A DNA stretch of 64,000 nt from positions 1,239,274 to 1,303,273 of the forward strand of contig NZ_HG966617.1 of assembly GCF_000689395.1 (NCBI RefSeq), given 5' to 3'. Shown here in pieces: positions 27,777 to 37,434 of this stretch (its first letter is position 1; the number at the start of each line of letters is the position of its first letter). The position numbers and the translations under genes were made by a program. This stretch comes from Candidatus Phaeomarinobacter ectocarpi. GTDB taxonomy: Bacteria; Pseudomonadota; Alphaproteobacteria; CGMCC-115125. Under the pieces are notes generated by a model. That model was given only the letters and a program-made list of their open reading frames with translations. It had not been told where the DNA came from and searched no databases.

Positions 27777-28990
27777 GCCAACTCCCTGAGGTTCAATCAA
27801 GGCCACTGCGCGTGATGCTCATCGCAGGTGAGCCATCGGGGGACATTCTCGGTGCGGAGTTGATGACCAGCATTCGCAGGTCGTCCCCAGTGTCCGTTGA
27901 GTTTCTTGGCATTGGTGGCGATCGGATGACGGCGGAAGGACTCGACAGTCTTGTGGACATGTCCGAGATAGCCGTCATGGGGCTTCGCGAGGTTGTTCCC
28001 AGGATTCCGCTCATTCTGCGGCGTGTTGCAGAAACAGCGCGTAATGCTGTGGCAGCTGACCCTCACGTGGTGGTTATCATCGATTCACCGGACTTCACGC
28101 ACCGGGTTGCCAAGAGCATTGCAAAACAGGCGCCGCATATTCCCATCATCAACTATGTGTCTCCACAGGTTTGGGCGTGGCGTCAGGGCCGGGCGGCCAA
28201 AATGGCGACATACCTCAGTCATGTGCTGGCACTGTTGCCCTTCGAGCCAGCTTTCTACGCCGAGAAGTCAACGCTTCCATGTACTTTCGTTGGTCATCCC
28301 GTGCTGGAGCGTGTGCAGCTAGGTGGCGGCGAAGCATTCAGGGTGCGGCACAACATTGCCAAAGATGCACCAGTGCTCGCTCTATTGCCTGGCAGTCGGC
28401 CAAATGAAGTGAAGGGGCTGATCGCCATCTTTCTTGAGACAGCCCGGCGACTACGCCGAGAGATGCCCGATTTGGTGGTAGTCCTGCCGACAGTACCTAA
28501 TGTTTCTGCCTTGGTGCGCGAAAAGCTGGCAGGAGAAAGCCTGCCGCTCATTCTGGTCGAAGATCAGGCAGAAAAATTTGCGGCCTTTGATGCTGCAGAT
28601 GCCGCTCTGGCGGCCTCAGGCACTGTTTCTCTTGAGTTGGGCCTCGCACGTGTGCCGACAGTTATCGGTTATCGGATCGAGCGACTTGCTGCCTTCATTA
28701 TTCGCCGGTTGGCGAAAGTCGAAAGCATTGTGCTTGCCAATCTGGTGCTGGGACGCAAAGTCATTCCGGAGTATCTGCAGGAAGAATGCGAACCTGAGAC
28801 ACTGGCCCGTGCACTTGCCCCCTTGATGACGGACACGCCGGAACGAGCAGAGATGATCACGGCCCTCAGTGAAATGCGCAGGCGTCTTGGTGACGACGGT
28901 GGGCTGAAGCCAGCGGACCGTGCTGCCGAGGTCGTGCTCTCGATTGGGCTTCCGGAACAAGAACGCCGGGCCGCTCAACTGCCGCTATAG
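27773..28990 (+). CDS. lpxB: Lipid-A-disaccharide synthase
   Basis: This glycosyltransferase condenses lipid X with UDP-2,3-diacylglucosamine. The 405-residue protein has the N-terminal AGEPSGD motif (18-24), YVSPQVWAWRQGR, and the C-terminal nucleotide-sugar region ALAASGTVSLELGL. It is the last gene of the long plus-strand run that begins at rpsB and converges on gltA. Confidence 0.97.
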   Translation: MSQLPEVQSRPLRVMLIAGEPSGDILGAELMTSIRRSSPVSVEFLGIGGDRMTAEGLDSLVDMSEIAVMGLREVVPRIPLILRRVAETARNAVAADPHVVVIIDSPDFTHRVAKSIAKQAPHIPIINYVSPQVWAWRQGRAAKMATYLSHVLALLPFEPAFYAEKSTLPCTFVGHPVLERVQLGGGEAFRVRHNIAKDAPVLALLPGSRPNEVKGLIAIFLETARRLRREMPDLVVVLPTVPNVSALVREKLAGESLPLILVEDQAEKFAAFDAADAALAASGTVSLELGLARVPTVIGYRIERLAAFIIRRLAKVESIVLANLVLGRKVIPEYLQEECEPETLARALAPLMTDTPERAEMITALSEMRRRLGDDGGLKPADRAAEVVLSIGLPEQERRAAQLPL

Positions 28991-29001
28991 CGGTAGGGAG
29001 C

Positions 29002-29017
29002 GACCCGGCGCCGGGTC
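29002..29017. terminator. Palindrome between convergent lpxB and gltA
   Basis: GACCCGGCGCCGGGTC is a perfect 16-base palindrome in the 46-base gap between the two stop codons. It can form a 6-bp stem with a 4-base loop on either strand and may be a bidirectional, weakly intrinsic terminator. No T-run is present. Confidence 0.4.
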
Positions 29018-29036
29018 TTGCAGAAATCCAAAGAGT

Positions 29037-30350
29037 CTAGCGGCTGCTACGCTCAGTGTATTCGCGGGTCGGATAGCCGGTGTAGAGCTGACGAGGACGA
29101 CCAATGCGCTGGCTCGGATCCTCGATCATTTCTTTCCACTGGGCTATCCAGCCAACGGTTCGGGCCAGAGCAAACAGAACCGTGAACATGTCTGTCGGGA
29201 AGCCCAGCGCACGCAGTGTGATGCCTGAATAGAAATCGATGTTCGGGTAGAGCTTCTTCTCAACAAAGTACTCATCCTCAAGTGCGATCTTCTCAAGCTC
29301 CATGGCCACGTTCAGGAGCGGATCGTCTTTGATGCCGAGCGTCTGTAGAACTTCATGACACGTCTCCTGCATCACCGTCGCACGTGGGTCGTAGTTCTTG
29401 TACACACGGTGACCAAAGCCCATCAGACGGAACGGGTCGTTCTTGTCCTTTGCCTTCTCAACATATTCTGGAATGCGGTCAACACTGCCAATTTCCATGA
29501 GCATCTCGAGAGCTGCTTCATTGGCACCGCCGTGGCTTGGGCCCCAGAGGCAGGCAATGCCAGCTGCAATGCATGCAAACGGGTTGGCCCCGGATGAACC
29601 AGCAAGGCGGACAGTCGATGTGGAAGCATTCTGCTCATGGTCAGCATGCAGAATAAAAATGCGATCCATGGCGCGTGCCAGAACAGGATCAACTTTGTAT
29701 TCTTCAGCTGGAACCGCGAAGCACATATGCAGGAAGTTTTCAGCATATGAGAGGTTATTCTTCGGGTACACGAATGGCTGACCCATTGAGTACTTGAACG
29801 CCATCGCCGCAAGTGTCGGCATCTTGGCAATTAGACGTCGGCTTGCGATCATCCGCTGTTCTGGATCATTGATGTCGGTGGAGTCGTGATAGAACGCGGA
29901 CAGCGCGCCAACCACTCCGGTCATGATCGCCATAGGGTGTGCGTCACGGCGGAAGCCGCGATACAGGTAATTCAGCTGCTCATGAACCATGGTGTGGTAG
30001 GTGATGGCGCGCTCAAATTCCTGATACTGGCTTTCAGTCGGCAGGTCACCTTCCAGAAGCAGGTAGCATGTCTCGATGAAATCACCTTTTTCCGCGAGCT
30101 GACCAATCGGGTAACCACGGTGCAGCAGGATACCCTTTTCCCCGTCGATGAATGTGATCTTGCTTTCGCAGCTTGCCGTTGAGGTGAAGCCAGGGTCATA
30201 GGTGAAACGGCCGCTCTGTCCGTAGAATTTGGAGATGTCTACAACATCTGGTCCTTCGGAACCGGCATAGACCGGAAGGTCGTAGCTGTTGCCTTCCACA
30301 TCGATCTTGGCGGTGGCTTTGGGACCACCCTTCATTCCGTACTCATTCAT
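29037..30350 (-). CDS. gltA: Citrate synthase
   Basis: This enzyme condenses acetyl-CoA and oxaloacetate at the TCA entry point. The 437-residue, hexameric-type protein has [20 protein letters not shown] and [14 protein letters not shown], each carrying a catalytic histidine. It also has an N-terminal beta-rich domain (to about residue 60) typical of Gram-negative enzymes. It lies downstream of gltX on the same strand, with a strong stem-loop in its leader (30380-30417). Confidence 0.97.
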   Translation of the reverse strand: MNEYGMKGGPKATAKIDVEGNSYDLPVYAGSEGPDVVDISKFYGQSGRFTYDPGFTSTASCESKITFIDGEKGILLHRGYPIGQLAEKGDFIETCYLLLEGDLPTESQYQEFERAITYHTMVHEQLNYLYRGFRRDAHPMAIMTGVVGALSAFYHDSTDINDPEQRMIASRRLIAKMPTLAAMAFKYSMGQPFVYPKNNLSYAENFLHMCFAVPAEEYKVDPVLARAMDRIFILHADHEQNASTSTVRLAGSSGANPFACIAAGIACLWGPSHGGANEAALEMLMEIGSVDRIPEYVEKAKDKNDPFRLMGFGHRVYKNYDPRATVMQETCHEVLQTLGIKDDPLLNVAMELEKIALEDEYFVEKKLYPNIDFYSGITLRALGFPTDMFTVLFALARTVGWIAQWKEMIEDPSQRIGRPRQLYTGYPTREYTERSSR

Positions 30351-30379
30351 AGCTCTAAAGCCCCGTTGTTATGTCGGCT

Positions 30380-30417
30380 GATTTTCAGCGCCGGCAGTGC
30401 CGGCGTGCTGGAAAATC
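30380..30417. repeat. Interrupted inverted repeat in the gltA leader
   Basis: GATTTTC, AGC and GCCGGC on the left pair with GCCGGC, GCT and GAAAATC on the right around a 3-base loop, with small bulges. The stem lies 30 bases upstream of gltA on the minus strand. No T-run follows, so a leader structure or processing element is as likely as a gltX terminator. Confidence 0.45.
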
Positions 30418-30496
30418 GTCCGGGTTAGTCCAAAAGTCCGCGCATATGTCTTTTTGCTTTTGCGTGGTCTTCGTTGTGTTGGCCACCTCTTCTCAC

Positions 30497-31930
30497 TTAG
30501 GCAGCCTGATCCTTGATGCGGGCAAGACATTCGTCTTTGCCCAATACGGCCAGCACATCAAATATGCCAGGCGATGTCGTTGTCCCGGTCAAAGCTGCGC
30601 GCAAGGGCTGCGCAACTTTTCCAAGCTTGAGTTCTTTTTCATCAGCAAAATCGCGCACCGCGGCTTCAAGGCCGTCCAGCGTCCAGGAAGGGAGTGCCTC
30701 TAGCTTTGGCGCAATCCCCGTAAGCACTCCACGACCATCATCATCGAGCAGTTTTGCCGCTTTGTCGGACATGGCAAGCGGCCGTGTTTCGATCAGGAAA
30801 CGGGCGCTTTCCGCCAGGTCGTCAATGGTCTTTGCGCGTTCCTTGAGTCCAGGCATGGCGGTGATCAGAGCGTCGCGCGTGTCATCGGTCACCTGCCAGC
30901 CTTTGACATCCGTCATCATGCGCAGGGTTTCATTTGCCAGACGTGTATCATCTGCCTCACGCATATGAATGCCATTGAGGTTGGCAAGTTTCACAAAGTC
31001 GAACTTGGCGGGTGACTTGCCGATCGCATCAAGGCCAAACCACTCAATGGCCTGATCTGTTGAAAACACTTCATCGTCACCATGGCTCCAGCCAAGCCGC
31101 GCAAGGTAATTTCGCATGGCTTCAGGCAGGAAACCCATATCTCGATATTCTTCGGCACCCATTGCGCCATGTCGCTTGGAAAGCTTCGCACCATCAGCAC
31201 CATGGATCATCGGCACATGGGCATACTCGGGAACGTCCCAGCCTAGTGCCGTCATCAGGTTTATCTGACGTGCGGCATTGGTGAGGTGGTCATCTCCACG
31301 GATCACATGGGTGATGTTCATGTCGTGATCATCAACCACCACTGAGAGCATGTATGTTGGAGACCCGTCTGAGCGAAGCAGGATGTAGTCGTCCAACACG
31401 GCATTTGGGATGGTCACGTCGCCCTGGACATGATCACGGATAACGGTTTCACCGTCACGCGGCATCTTGATGCGAATGACGGGTTCAACACCCTCAGGAG
31501 CCTCAGCAGGATCGCGGTCTCGCCATCGGCCATCATAGCCTTGCGGCTTTCCTTCAGCCTTTGCAGCCTCGCGCATTTCTGCAAGGTCTTCCTTAGAGGC
31601 GTAGCACCTGTATGCCTTGCCATCTGCCAAAAGTTGATTGGCAACATCAGCATGGCGATTGCGCTGCGCATATTGGAAGACGACATCCTCGTCCCATTCC
31701 AGTCCAAGCCACCGCATACCTTCGAAAATGGCTTCAACAGCTTCATCCGTTGATCGGGCCCGGTCTGTATCTTCGATCCGCAGTAGAAATTGGCCGCCAT
31801 GATGACGGGCAAACAGCCAGCTGAACAAAGCAGTGCGCGTGCCACCAATGTGCAGAAAACCAGTGGGTGAGGGAGCAAATCGGGTGCGAACCGTTTTGCT
31901 GCCTTGGGATGTGGAGGCGCCAGCCGGCAT
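30497..31930 (-). CDS. gltX: Glutamyl-tRNA synthetase
   Basis: This class I synthetase charges tRNA-Glu. The 477-residue protein shows the HIGH-type motif in [17 protein letters not shown] and the KMSKS-type motif KLSKRHGA, followed by the helical anticodon-binding domain. The ATG at 31930 has an AAAGGA site 6 bases upstream; a further in-frame start at 32017 would add a 29-residue tail not seen in the family. Confidence 0.96.
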   Translation of the reverse strand: MPAGASTSQGSKTVRTRFAPSPTGFLHIGGTRTALFSWLFARHHGGQFLLRIEDTDRARSTDEAVEAIFEGMRWLGLEWDEDVVFQYAQRNRHADVANQLLADGKAYRCYASKEDLAEMREAAKAEGKPQGYDGRWRDRDPAEAPEGVEPVIRIKMPRDGETVIRDHVQGDVTIPNAVLDDYILLRSDGSPTYMLSVVVDDHDMNITHVIRGDDHLTNAARQINLMTALGWDVPEYAHVPMIHGADGAKLSKRHGAMGAEEYRDMGFLPEAMRNYLARLGWSHGDDEVFSTDQAIEWFGLDAIGKSPAKFDFVKLANLNGIHMREADDTRLANETLRMMTDVKGWQVTDDTRDALITAMPGLKERAKTIDDLAESARFLIETRPLAMSDKAAKLLDDDGRGVLTGIAPKLEALPSWTLDGLEAAVRDFADEKELKLGKVAQPLRAALTGTTTSPGIFDVLAVLGKDECLARIKDQAA

Positions 31931-32280
31931 CAATCGTCCTTTGTCTGTCCTATCCACGTGGGTGCGTGCGTAGCCTTCTGGCCTCAAGGCCTGCAACAAA
32001 TGACCCGCCGTCGTCATGGCAGGTCCCGCATCCGCTTGGGGGCGTGGGTGAAACTCTTGAGACCGTCGCAGATACGCTGCGTCCAGGTCCCAAAAGTCAG
32101 GCGGTTTTTAACATATCAGCGCTCGGCGCGATACGTTGCAGTGCACCCAATATTGAACAACAACCAAACACGACTTTTTGGTGCAAAATGCCCCCTCTGA
32201 TAGCAGTCATGGCGCACTGAGGGGACAAAATCACTTTAGAAACAAGAAGATATCAGGGGTGGGGCCGCCGAAGCGTAGAG
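31931..32280. other. Divergent intergenic region between gltX and comEC
   Basis: This 350-base region carries the promoters of gltX (minus) and comEC (plus). It contains no ORF with a ribosome binding site, no SOS box, and no strong inverted repeat that I can see. Confidence 0.4.
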
Positions 32281-34380
32281 GTGCAGTCGGTTTTTTGCGT
32301 CCGCTGGCAGCAAATTGTGAAAATGGCTGGGCAGGAGCAGGACCGACTGACGCTATGGATTCCGGTGTTTTTTGGTGCTGGCGTGGTCCTGTATTTCGCC
32401 CGTCAAACCGAGCCTGCTGTCTGGGTAGCACCCTTCTTCCTGGGGTCTACGCTGTGCGCGCTGTCACTCGTTCGCCAGTCTTTGCTGCCAATGATGGTTC
32501 TGTCCGCTGTCGCAGCGCTTATGGCTGGATTTGCGACCGCGGACTGGCGTGCGGCGCGAGTTGATGCGCCAGCTTTGGACAGGGCGATTAGGTCCATATC
32601 CATTGAAGGCATCTTGTTGGAAAAGACCAACCGGGCAGAAGGTGGGACTCGGGTGGTCATTGCGCCAACGCGCCTTGGCCGCCAGATGAAGGAGGGAATG
32701 CCAGCCCGCATCCGCATCAATGTTCGGACGCAGATGGACAGGGTTCAGCCGGGTGATGTTGTGTCGGTGCGCGCGGGCCTGATGCCACCGCCGGGTCCGG
32801 CGGCACCGGGCGCTTTTGACTTTGGGCGGCAGGCATATTTTCGCCAGCTTGGAGCAGTGGGCTATGCACTATCGCCGCTCTCTCACGTCGCTCCGGCTCC
32901 GAACACATGGAGCGCCTGCCTGCGGTTTTGCGTCAGTAGACTGCGTAATGATCTGACAGAGCGGATTGTCACCGCGCTTCCACCGCCTCAGGGCGCCATC
33001 GCGGCGGCACTAATGACAGGCGACAGGGGGGGCATTCCCGAAAGCGTGCTGCAGGATCTGCGGGACACCGGTCTGGCGCATCTCCTGGCAATTTCAGGAC
33101 TGCACATGGCCTTGTTTGCGGGCGCAATTTTTTGGGGTGTGCGAGGGCTGTTGGCCTTGCTACCGGCTTTGGCATTGAGGGTGCCCATAAAAAAATGGGC
33201 GGCCGCAGCAGCGCTCATTGGAGGTTTTGGATATCTGCTTATCTCTGGTGGGTCCGTTGCAACACAGCGCGCGTTCGTAATGTTCACGCTGATTTTCGTT
33301 GCGGTCATGTTAGATCGCCCCGCCATCACCATGCGCAACGTCGCGCTGGCAGCAATGATCGTAATGGTACTGACGCCCGAAGCTGTCATGGAAGCCAGCT
33401 TCCAGATGTCGTTTTCAGCAGCAGTTGCTCTGGTCGCCTTTTATGAGGCATCCCGTCCCTGGCTCAGCCGTTGGAACAGCGCGATGGCAGAACGCGGCTT
33501 GGTGGCCAAAGGGGTGCTGTACCTAGGCGGCATTGCACTAACCTCAATTGTTGCGTCATTGGCCACCGCACCGTTTGCGGCGTTCCACTTCAACAGGGTT
33601 GTGGATTTCGGTCTTGTGGCCAATCTCGCTGCGATGCCCATTGTTGGTTTTGTCGTTATGCCGGCGTCACTTTTGGCCTTCCTTGCAATACCTTTCGGAC
33701 TGGAAGCTATTCCTCTTTGGGCTGCCGGTCAGGGCATCTCGCTTATCACTACGGTTGCCGACACAGTTGCGAGTTGGCCCGGCGCGATTACGGCGGTTCC
33801 CGCAATGCCTGATGCGTCATTGGCCCTCCTCATTGTTGGCGGGCTGTGGATGGCCTTGTGGTCCACGTTACTGCGGTGGATGGGGCTGATTGGACCACTT
33901 CTGGGAATCACGTTGGCAATGACAAGTCCGTATCCGGACGTTCTGGTAGACCGAGACGCTGAACTTGTCGCAGTGCGAGATGTGAATGAACAGCTCGCCC
34001 TTAGCGCGTCCAGGCGTGCCGGGTTTTCTGCTGAAACGTGGCTGAGGCGCGATGCTGACTTGAGGTCTCAAAAGGTAGCCGCCGCAAGCCTGTTTGCTTG
34101 TGATGCGGAAGGGTGTGCCGCCCGACATCCCGACATTGGATTGATTTCTGTGCCCCGAACCTGGCGTGGTTTGGTCGAAGACTGTGACGAGGCAAAGATC
34201 ATTGTGACCGATACATATGCACCCTTGGCTTGCCGAGTTCCGGTCATAATCGACAGGAGTGCATTGCAGCGACGCGGTTCACATGCGCTTTACGTTGATG
34301 CACACATGCCAACAGGCGTTCGCGTTGTTACAGCATGTGATGTGTCCGGCAATCGTCCCTGGACGCGTTGCCGACCATGA
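32281..34380 (+). CDS. comEC: ComEC/Rec2-family DNA-uptake channel protein
   Basis: The inner-membrane channel imports single-stranded DNA in natural transformation. The 699-residue protein has an N-terminal DUF4131-like region (about 15-170), the competence domain with many transmembrane helices including ISGLHMALFAG (about 225-540), and a C-terminal soluble region (about 550-699). That region lacks the HxHxDH metallo-beta-lactamase motif found in Firmicute ComEC. The start is uncertain: GTG at 32281 or ATG at 32323 (MAGQEQ). Whether this organism is transformable cannot be judged from one gene. Confidence 0.9.
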   Translation: MQSVFCVRWQQIVKMAGQEQDRLTLWIPVFFGAGVVLYFARQTEPAVWVAPFFLGSTLCALSLVRQSLLPMMVLSAVAALMAGFATADWRAARVDAPALDRAIRSISIEGILLEKTNRAEGGTRVVIAPTRLGRQMKEGMPARIRINVRTQMDRVQPGDVVSVRAGLMPPPGPAAPGAFDFGRQAYFRQLGAVGYALSPLSHVAPAPNTWSACLRFCVSRLRNDLTERIVTALPPPQGAIAAALMTGDRGGIPESVLQDLRDTGLAHLLAISGLHMALFAGAIFWGVRGLLALLPALALRVPIKKWAAAAALIGGFGYLLISGGSVATQRAFVMFTLIFVAVMLDRPAITMRNVALAAMIVMVLTPEAVMEASFQMSFSAAVALVAFYEASRPWLSRWNSAMAERGLVAKGVLYLGGIALTSIVASLATAPFAAFHFNRVVDFGLVANLAAMPIVGFVVMPASLLAFLAIPFGLEAIPLWAAGQGISLITTVADTVASWPGAITAVPAMPDASLALLIVGGLWMALWSTLLRWMGLIGPLLGITLAMTSPYPDVLVDRDAELVAVRDVNEQLALSASRRAGFSAETWLRRDADLRSQKVAAASLFACDAEGCAARHPDIGLISVPRTWRGLVEDCDEAKIIVTDTYAPLACRVPVIIDRSALQRRGSHALYVDAHMPTGVRVVTACDVSGNRPWTRCRP

Positions 34381-34461
34381 GGTTTTGGGCTGACACAAAT
34401 CCGCCTGAATAGACCTGGACTGTACGAGTTGGCAGGACCACAAAGATGTTCGGAGGTATCA

Positions 34462-34656
34462 ATGCCGTCATTTAACCCATTCAAACGCAGGACACCCCAA
34501 CCAACTCCGCCTTCAAGTGGTGATCCGGTGAAGGATATGACAGAGGTTCTCCTGCGGATTGAAGCGCATCTGAGAGATCTGTCAGTCCGCGCAAAATCGA
34601 TCGACAAGCTGGAGCGTCGTCTGCAAGGAATCGAGACGGCGCTAAAGCATATCTAG
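34462..34656 (+). CDS. Small hydrophilic coiled-coil protein
   Basis: This 64-residue ORF has GGAGG 9 bases before its ATG. The N-terminal third is Pro/Arg-rich (FNPFKRRTPQPTPPSS) and the rest (about 24-64) forms amphipathic helices with heptad-like leucines and isoleucines (LLRIEAHLRDL, IDKLERRLQGIETALKHI). I do not recognise a family. It is convergent with lexA (13-base gap) and 81 bases downstream of comEC. The good ribosome binding site and the protein-like composition argue that it is real. Confidence 0.65.
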   Translation: MPSFNPFKRRTPQPTPPSSGDPVKDMTEVLLRIEAHLRDLSVRAKSIDKLERRLQGIETALKHI

Positions 34657-34669
34657 AAGAGAACAAGGA

Positions 34670-35383
34670 CTAGTATCTGCGCATCAGTCCAACGAGTTTG
34701 CCCTGAACCTTTACCCGGTCTGATGGAAAAATCCGCGTCTCATAGGCCGGATTGGCGGCCTCAAGAGCAATGGTATCACCCTTGCGGCGCAGGCGTTTGA
34801 GCGTTGCTTCGTGCTGATCAACCAGCGCCACGACAATTTCACCCGAGCTGGCGGTATCAGCGCGCTGAATGACAACAATGTCGCCATCAAAAATACCTGC
34901 ATCAATCATCGAGTCACCCTTGACCTCCAAAGCATAGTGCTCGCCGGAGCCCAGCAAGCTTGCAGGAACACCTACATGGTTGGAGTCGTCCTGAAGCGCT
35001 TCGATTGGCGTACCAGCCGCAATTCGTCCAACAAGCGGAAGCGTCAGCGCATCTCCACCTTCTGGAACTGAATGGTGATTGTCTGGAAGGGGGGCTGGTT
35101 CAGACAGACTGCCTTGAATGACGCTCGGCGAGAAACCGCGCTTGGCAGGTGTTGATTGTGGGGCAGCTGACTCAGGAAGTTTTACAACCTCCAGGGCGCG
35201 GGCTCGATGAGGCATCCGCCGGATGAAGCCGCGTTCTTCTAGGGCCGTAATAAGGCGATGAATGCCCGATTTGGACCTTAGATCCAGCGCTTCTTTCATT
35301 TCATCAAAAGAAGGCGAAACACCTGTTTCGCGAATCCGCTCATGTATGAATGTCAAAAGCTCGTGCTGTTTCCGCGTCAGCAT
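34670..35383 (-). CDS. lexA: LexA repressor
   Basis: This is the SOS regulator that cleaves itself when activated by RecA. The 237-residue protein has an N-terminal winged helix-turn-helix ([19 protein letters not shown].., about 1-65), the Ala-Gly cleavage site in RIAAGTPI, the catalytic Ser in GDSMIDAG and Lys in HEATLKRL. The start MLTRKQ matches the family; a longer in-frame start at 35485 is unlikely. A predicted SOS promoter lies 174 bases upstream, which implies autoregulation with a long leader. Confidence 0.97.
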   Translation of the reverse strand: MLTRKQHELLTFIHERIRETGVSPSFDEMKEALDLRSKSGIHRLITALEERGFIRRMPHRARALEVVKLPESAAPQSTPAKRGFSPSVIQGSLSEPAPLPDNHHSVPEGGDALTLPLVGRIAAGTPIEALQDDSNHVGVPASLLGSGEHYALEVKGDSMIDAGIFDGDIVVIQRADTASSGEIVVALVDQHEATLKRLRRKGDTIALEAANPAYETRIFPSDRVKVQGKLVGLMRRY

Positions 35384-35532
35384 GACTGAACCCCTTCCCG
35401 CAATTCTTGCGTGACTGCGCAGCACGTACCCTCCGAGTGGGGAAGGTTCAGCCACACAATCTGTATACAGCGCGCAGGCCCGCATGCCAGCGCATCCAAG
35501 TTGCGGTTTCGTTCCAGAACCAAATCAAATCA

Positions 35533-35547
35533 GAACAAAACCGAAAC
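35533..35547 (-). promoter_or_regulatory. Degenerate second SOS-box-like repeat upstream of lexA
   Basis: GAAC-AAAACCG-AAAC matches GAAC-N7-GAAC at seven of eight fixed bases and is 10 bases from the perfect lexA box, downstream of the predicted -10. This mirrors the tandem perfect/degenerate arrangement at the 32-codon ORF promoter. Confidence 0.35.
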
Positions 35548-35556
35548 GGTCTAAAT

Positions 35557-35585
35557 GTTCTATTTTGGTTCTCAATTTCCGTCAA
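35557..35585 (-). promoter_or_regulatory. Predicted SOS promoter of lexA
   Basis: On the minus strand, a -35-like TTGACG (35580-35585) and a -10-like TAGAAC (35557-35562) are 17 bases apart. A perfect SOS box, GTTC-TATTTTG-GTTC as read on the plus strand (35557-35571), overlaps the -10 and spacer. LexA bound here would repress its own gene. The predicted start lies about 165 bases before the lexA ATG. Confidence 0.75.
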
Positions 35586-35621
35586 GCGCAAAAAGGGCAG
35601 ATCGCGGGGTGGTAGGTCGGG

Positions 35622-36110
35622 TCAGTCCTCGACACGTTCAAAGGTTCCGGACTTGCCACCGGACTTTTTTAGCAGCCGGACATTGCCAATTGTCATGGTC
35701 TTGTCGACCGCCTTGAGCATGTCATAGAGCGTCAGACTTGCGACGGTTGCCGCCATAAGCGCTTCCATTTCGACGCCGGTTTGCCCGCTTGTGCGGGCCG
35801 TTGCCTTAACGTCAACGGCCAGTTCATCAGGTCGTGTTTCCAGCGTGACTGCGACTTTGGAGAGAGGGAGCGGGTGGCACAACGGAATTAGGTCGCTGGT
35901 TTTTTTTGCGGCCATGATGCCGGCAATGCGCGCAGCCGCCATAACGTCACCCTTCGGAGATGCATCGCTTGTCAAAGCCTCAAATGCTTCTGCCGACATC
36001 GTGATGCGGCTGCCGGCCACAGCTTCGCGTTCTGTAACCGCCTTGCCGGATACATCGACCATGACCGCGTTGCCCTGGTCGTCCAGATGGGTAAGGGCAT
36101 CCTTGGTCAT
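35622..36110 (-). CDS. moaC: Cyclic pyranopterin monophosphate synthase MoaC
   Basis: With MoaA, MoaC converts GTP to cyclic pyranopterin monophosphate in molybdenum cofactor synthesis. The 162-residue protein shows [30 protein letters not shown] and the [18 protein letters not shown]-terminus. It starts in the stop region of the upstream GNAT gene (4-base overlap). It may support the molybdopterin oxidoreductase at 11 kb. moeA, often next to moaC in related genomes, is not here. Confidence 0.96.
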   Translation of the reverse strand: MTKDALTHLDDQGNAVMVDVSGKAVTEREAVAGSRITMSAEAFEALTSDASPKGDVMAAARIAGIMAAKKTSDLIPLCHPLPLSKVAVTLETRPDELAVDVKATARTSGQTGVEMEALMAATVASLTLYDMLKAVDKTMTIGNVRLLKKSGGKSGTFERVED

Positions 36111-36514
36111 TTGATTTCCCGACGCATGATGCAGCGATGAGTGAGTCCGATGTCGGCTTCGTGGTTCTTTACCAGATGCAGACCGGGCGACAGCTCGTCA
36201 TCATCAAGCGAGTGGAAGCCAACACGCTCATAGAACGGCCCGTTCCATGCCACATCGGTGAAAGTTGAAAGAGTGACAGCGTCAAGCCCTCGCAATTTTG
36301 ATTCAGCACAGACTTTCTCAATCAGTGCTTTTCCCAATCCCTTGCCGCCGTGTTCAGGCACTATTGCCAACTCGTAGAGATGCAATGCCCGGTCCAGAAC
36401 ACCGCAGATGGCAAACCCAATGGGTGTGTCGGTGGCATCTACCATCAAGAAGCAGAGATTCTGGTTGATGTGCGCGCGGAACAACTGGGGAGAGCCAGCT
36501 TCGTGCCCGTCCAC
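36107..36514 (-). CDS. GNAT-family N-acetyltransferase, start uncertain
   Basis: This is an acetyl-CoA-dependent acetyltransferase of unknown substrate, with the CoA-binding motif [16 protein letters not shown] and the C-terminal PFYERVGF. The coordinates given use the first standard start (GTG at 36514, 135 residues). However, the open frame continues upstream with GNAT-like sequence (GYAIRQAHSAEAPQLPDIED), and a good AAAGGA site overlaps the trpC stop. The natural start may be the ATA at 36637, 8-9 bases after that site, giving about 176 residues. It lies between trpC and moaC on the same strand and overlaps moaC by 4 bases. Confidence 0.8.
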   Translation of the reverse strand: MDGHEAGSPQLFRAHINQNLCFLMVDATDTPIGFAICGVLDRALHLYELAIVPEHGGKGLGKALIEKVCAESKLRGLDAVTLSTFTDVAWNGPFYERVGFHSLDDDELSPGLHLVKNHEADIGLTHRCIMRREIK

Positions 36515-36642
36515 CTCGGGGTGGTTCGAGTCTAAAAAGAGTACTCCTGCGCGGTCTTCAATATCCGGCAGTTGAGGCGCTTCAGCCGAATGGGCCTGCC
36601 GGATGGCATAACCTTCTGGGAGGGGCTTGTGAGCTATGGATC

Positions 36643-37434
36643 TTATCCTTTCAAAAGAGAACGAGTTGCAGCAGCCACGTCAGCCTGTCGCATGAGACTT
36701 TCGCCGACCAGGTATGTCCGCACGCCAGCGTCAGCAAGGCGCAAAATATCTCCGTGGTTTGCAATACCGCTTTCGCCCACAACAATCCTGTCACCTGTGA
36801 CTTTCGGTGCCAGCTCCTCGGTTGTCGCTAGCGTCGTTTCAAACGTACGCAGATTCCGATTGTTGATTCCGATCATCCGGCAGTCGAGCTTTAGTCCGCG
36901 GGCCAGTTCGTCGGCGTCATGCACTTCAACCAAAGCGTCCATACCATGGTCACGCGCCGCAGCGGCAAGGTCAGCCGCCTCGGCATCCGTCGTGCAGGCC
37001 ATGATGATGAGAATGCAGTCCGCCCCCATCGCGCGTGATTCAGCTACCTGATAAGGCTCGAACATGAAATCCTTACGCAACACTGGTAGGGAGCAGGCAT
37101 CGCGCGCTGCGATCAGATAGTCCGGCTTGCCCTGAAAAGATGGCGCATCCGTAAGAACGGACAGGCACGTTGCGCCTCCGTCTTCGTAAGCCTTGGCATG
37201 GGCCGGCGGGTCAAAATCGGTGCGGATGAGACCTTTTGAGGGGCTTGCTTTTTTGATCTCGGCAATCAGCCCGTAGCCGGATGACTGCGCGGTCTCAAGC
37301 GCTTTGGAGAACGGACGCACTGCCGGAGCATCTGCCGCCTGCTTCTCAAGCTCAGCCATTGGCATCGCTTGCTTTGCCGCAGCAATTTCCTCGCGCTTAT
37401 ACGCCGCAATCTGGGAAAGGATGTCCATGCTCAC
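36643..37434 (-). CDS. trpC: Indole-3-glycerol phosphate synthase
   Basis: This TIM-barrel enzyme forms indole-3-glycerol phosphate in tryptophan synthesis. The 263-residue protein has [16 protein letters not shown] with the catalytic lysines, [13 protein letters not shown], and the phosphate-binding [10 protein letters not shown]. It starts in the trpD stop region (4-base overlap) and forms the operon trpG-trpD-trpC. Confidence 0.97.
   Translation of the reverse strand: MSMDILSQIAAYKREEIAAAKQAMPMAELEKQAADAPAVRPFSKALETAQSSGYGLIAEIKKASPSKGLIRTDFDPPAHAKAYEDGGATCLSVLTDAPSFQGKPDYLIAARDACSLPVLRKDFMFEPYQVAESRAMGADCILIIMACTTDAEAADLAAAARDHGMDALVEVHDADELARGLKLDCRMIGINNRNLRTFETTLATTEELAPKVTGDRIVVGESGIANHGDILRLADAGVRTYLVGESLMRQADVAAATRSLLKG

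Noticed and set aside
36521-36540. GGTTCGAGTC, tRNA T-loop-like sequence
   Set aside because: No acceptor or anticodon stem can be built around it; it lies in the upstream coding extension of the GNAT gene.
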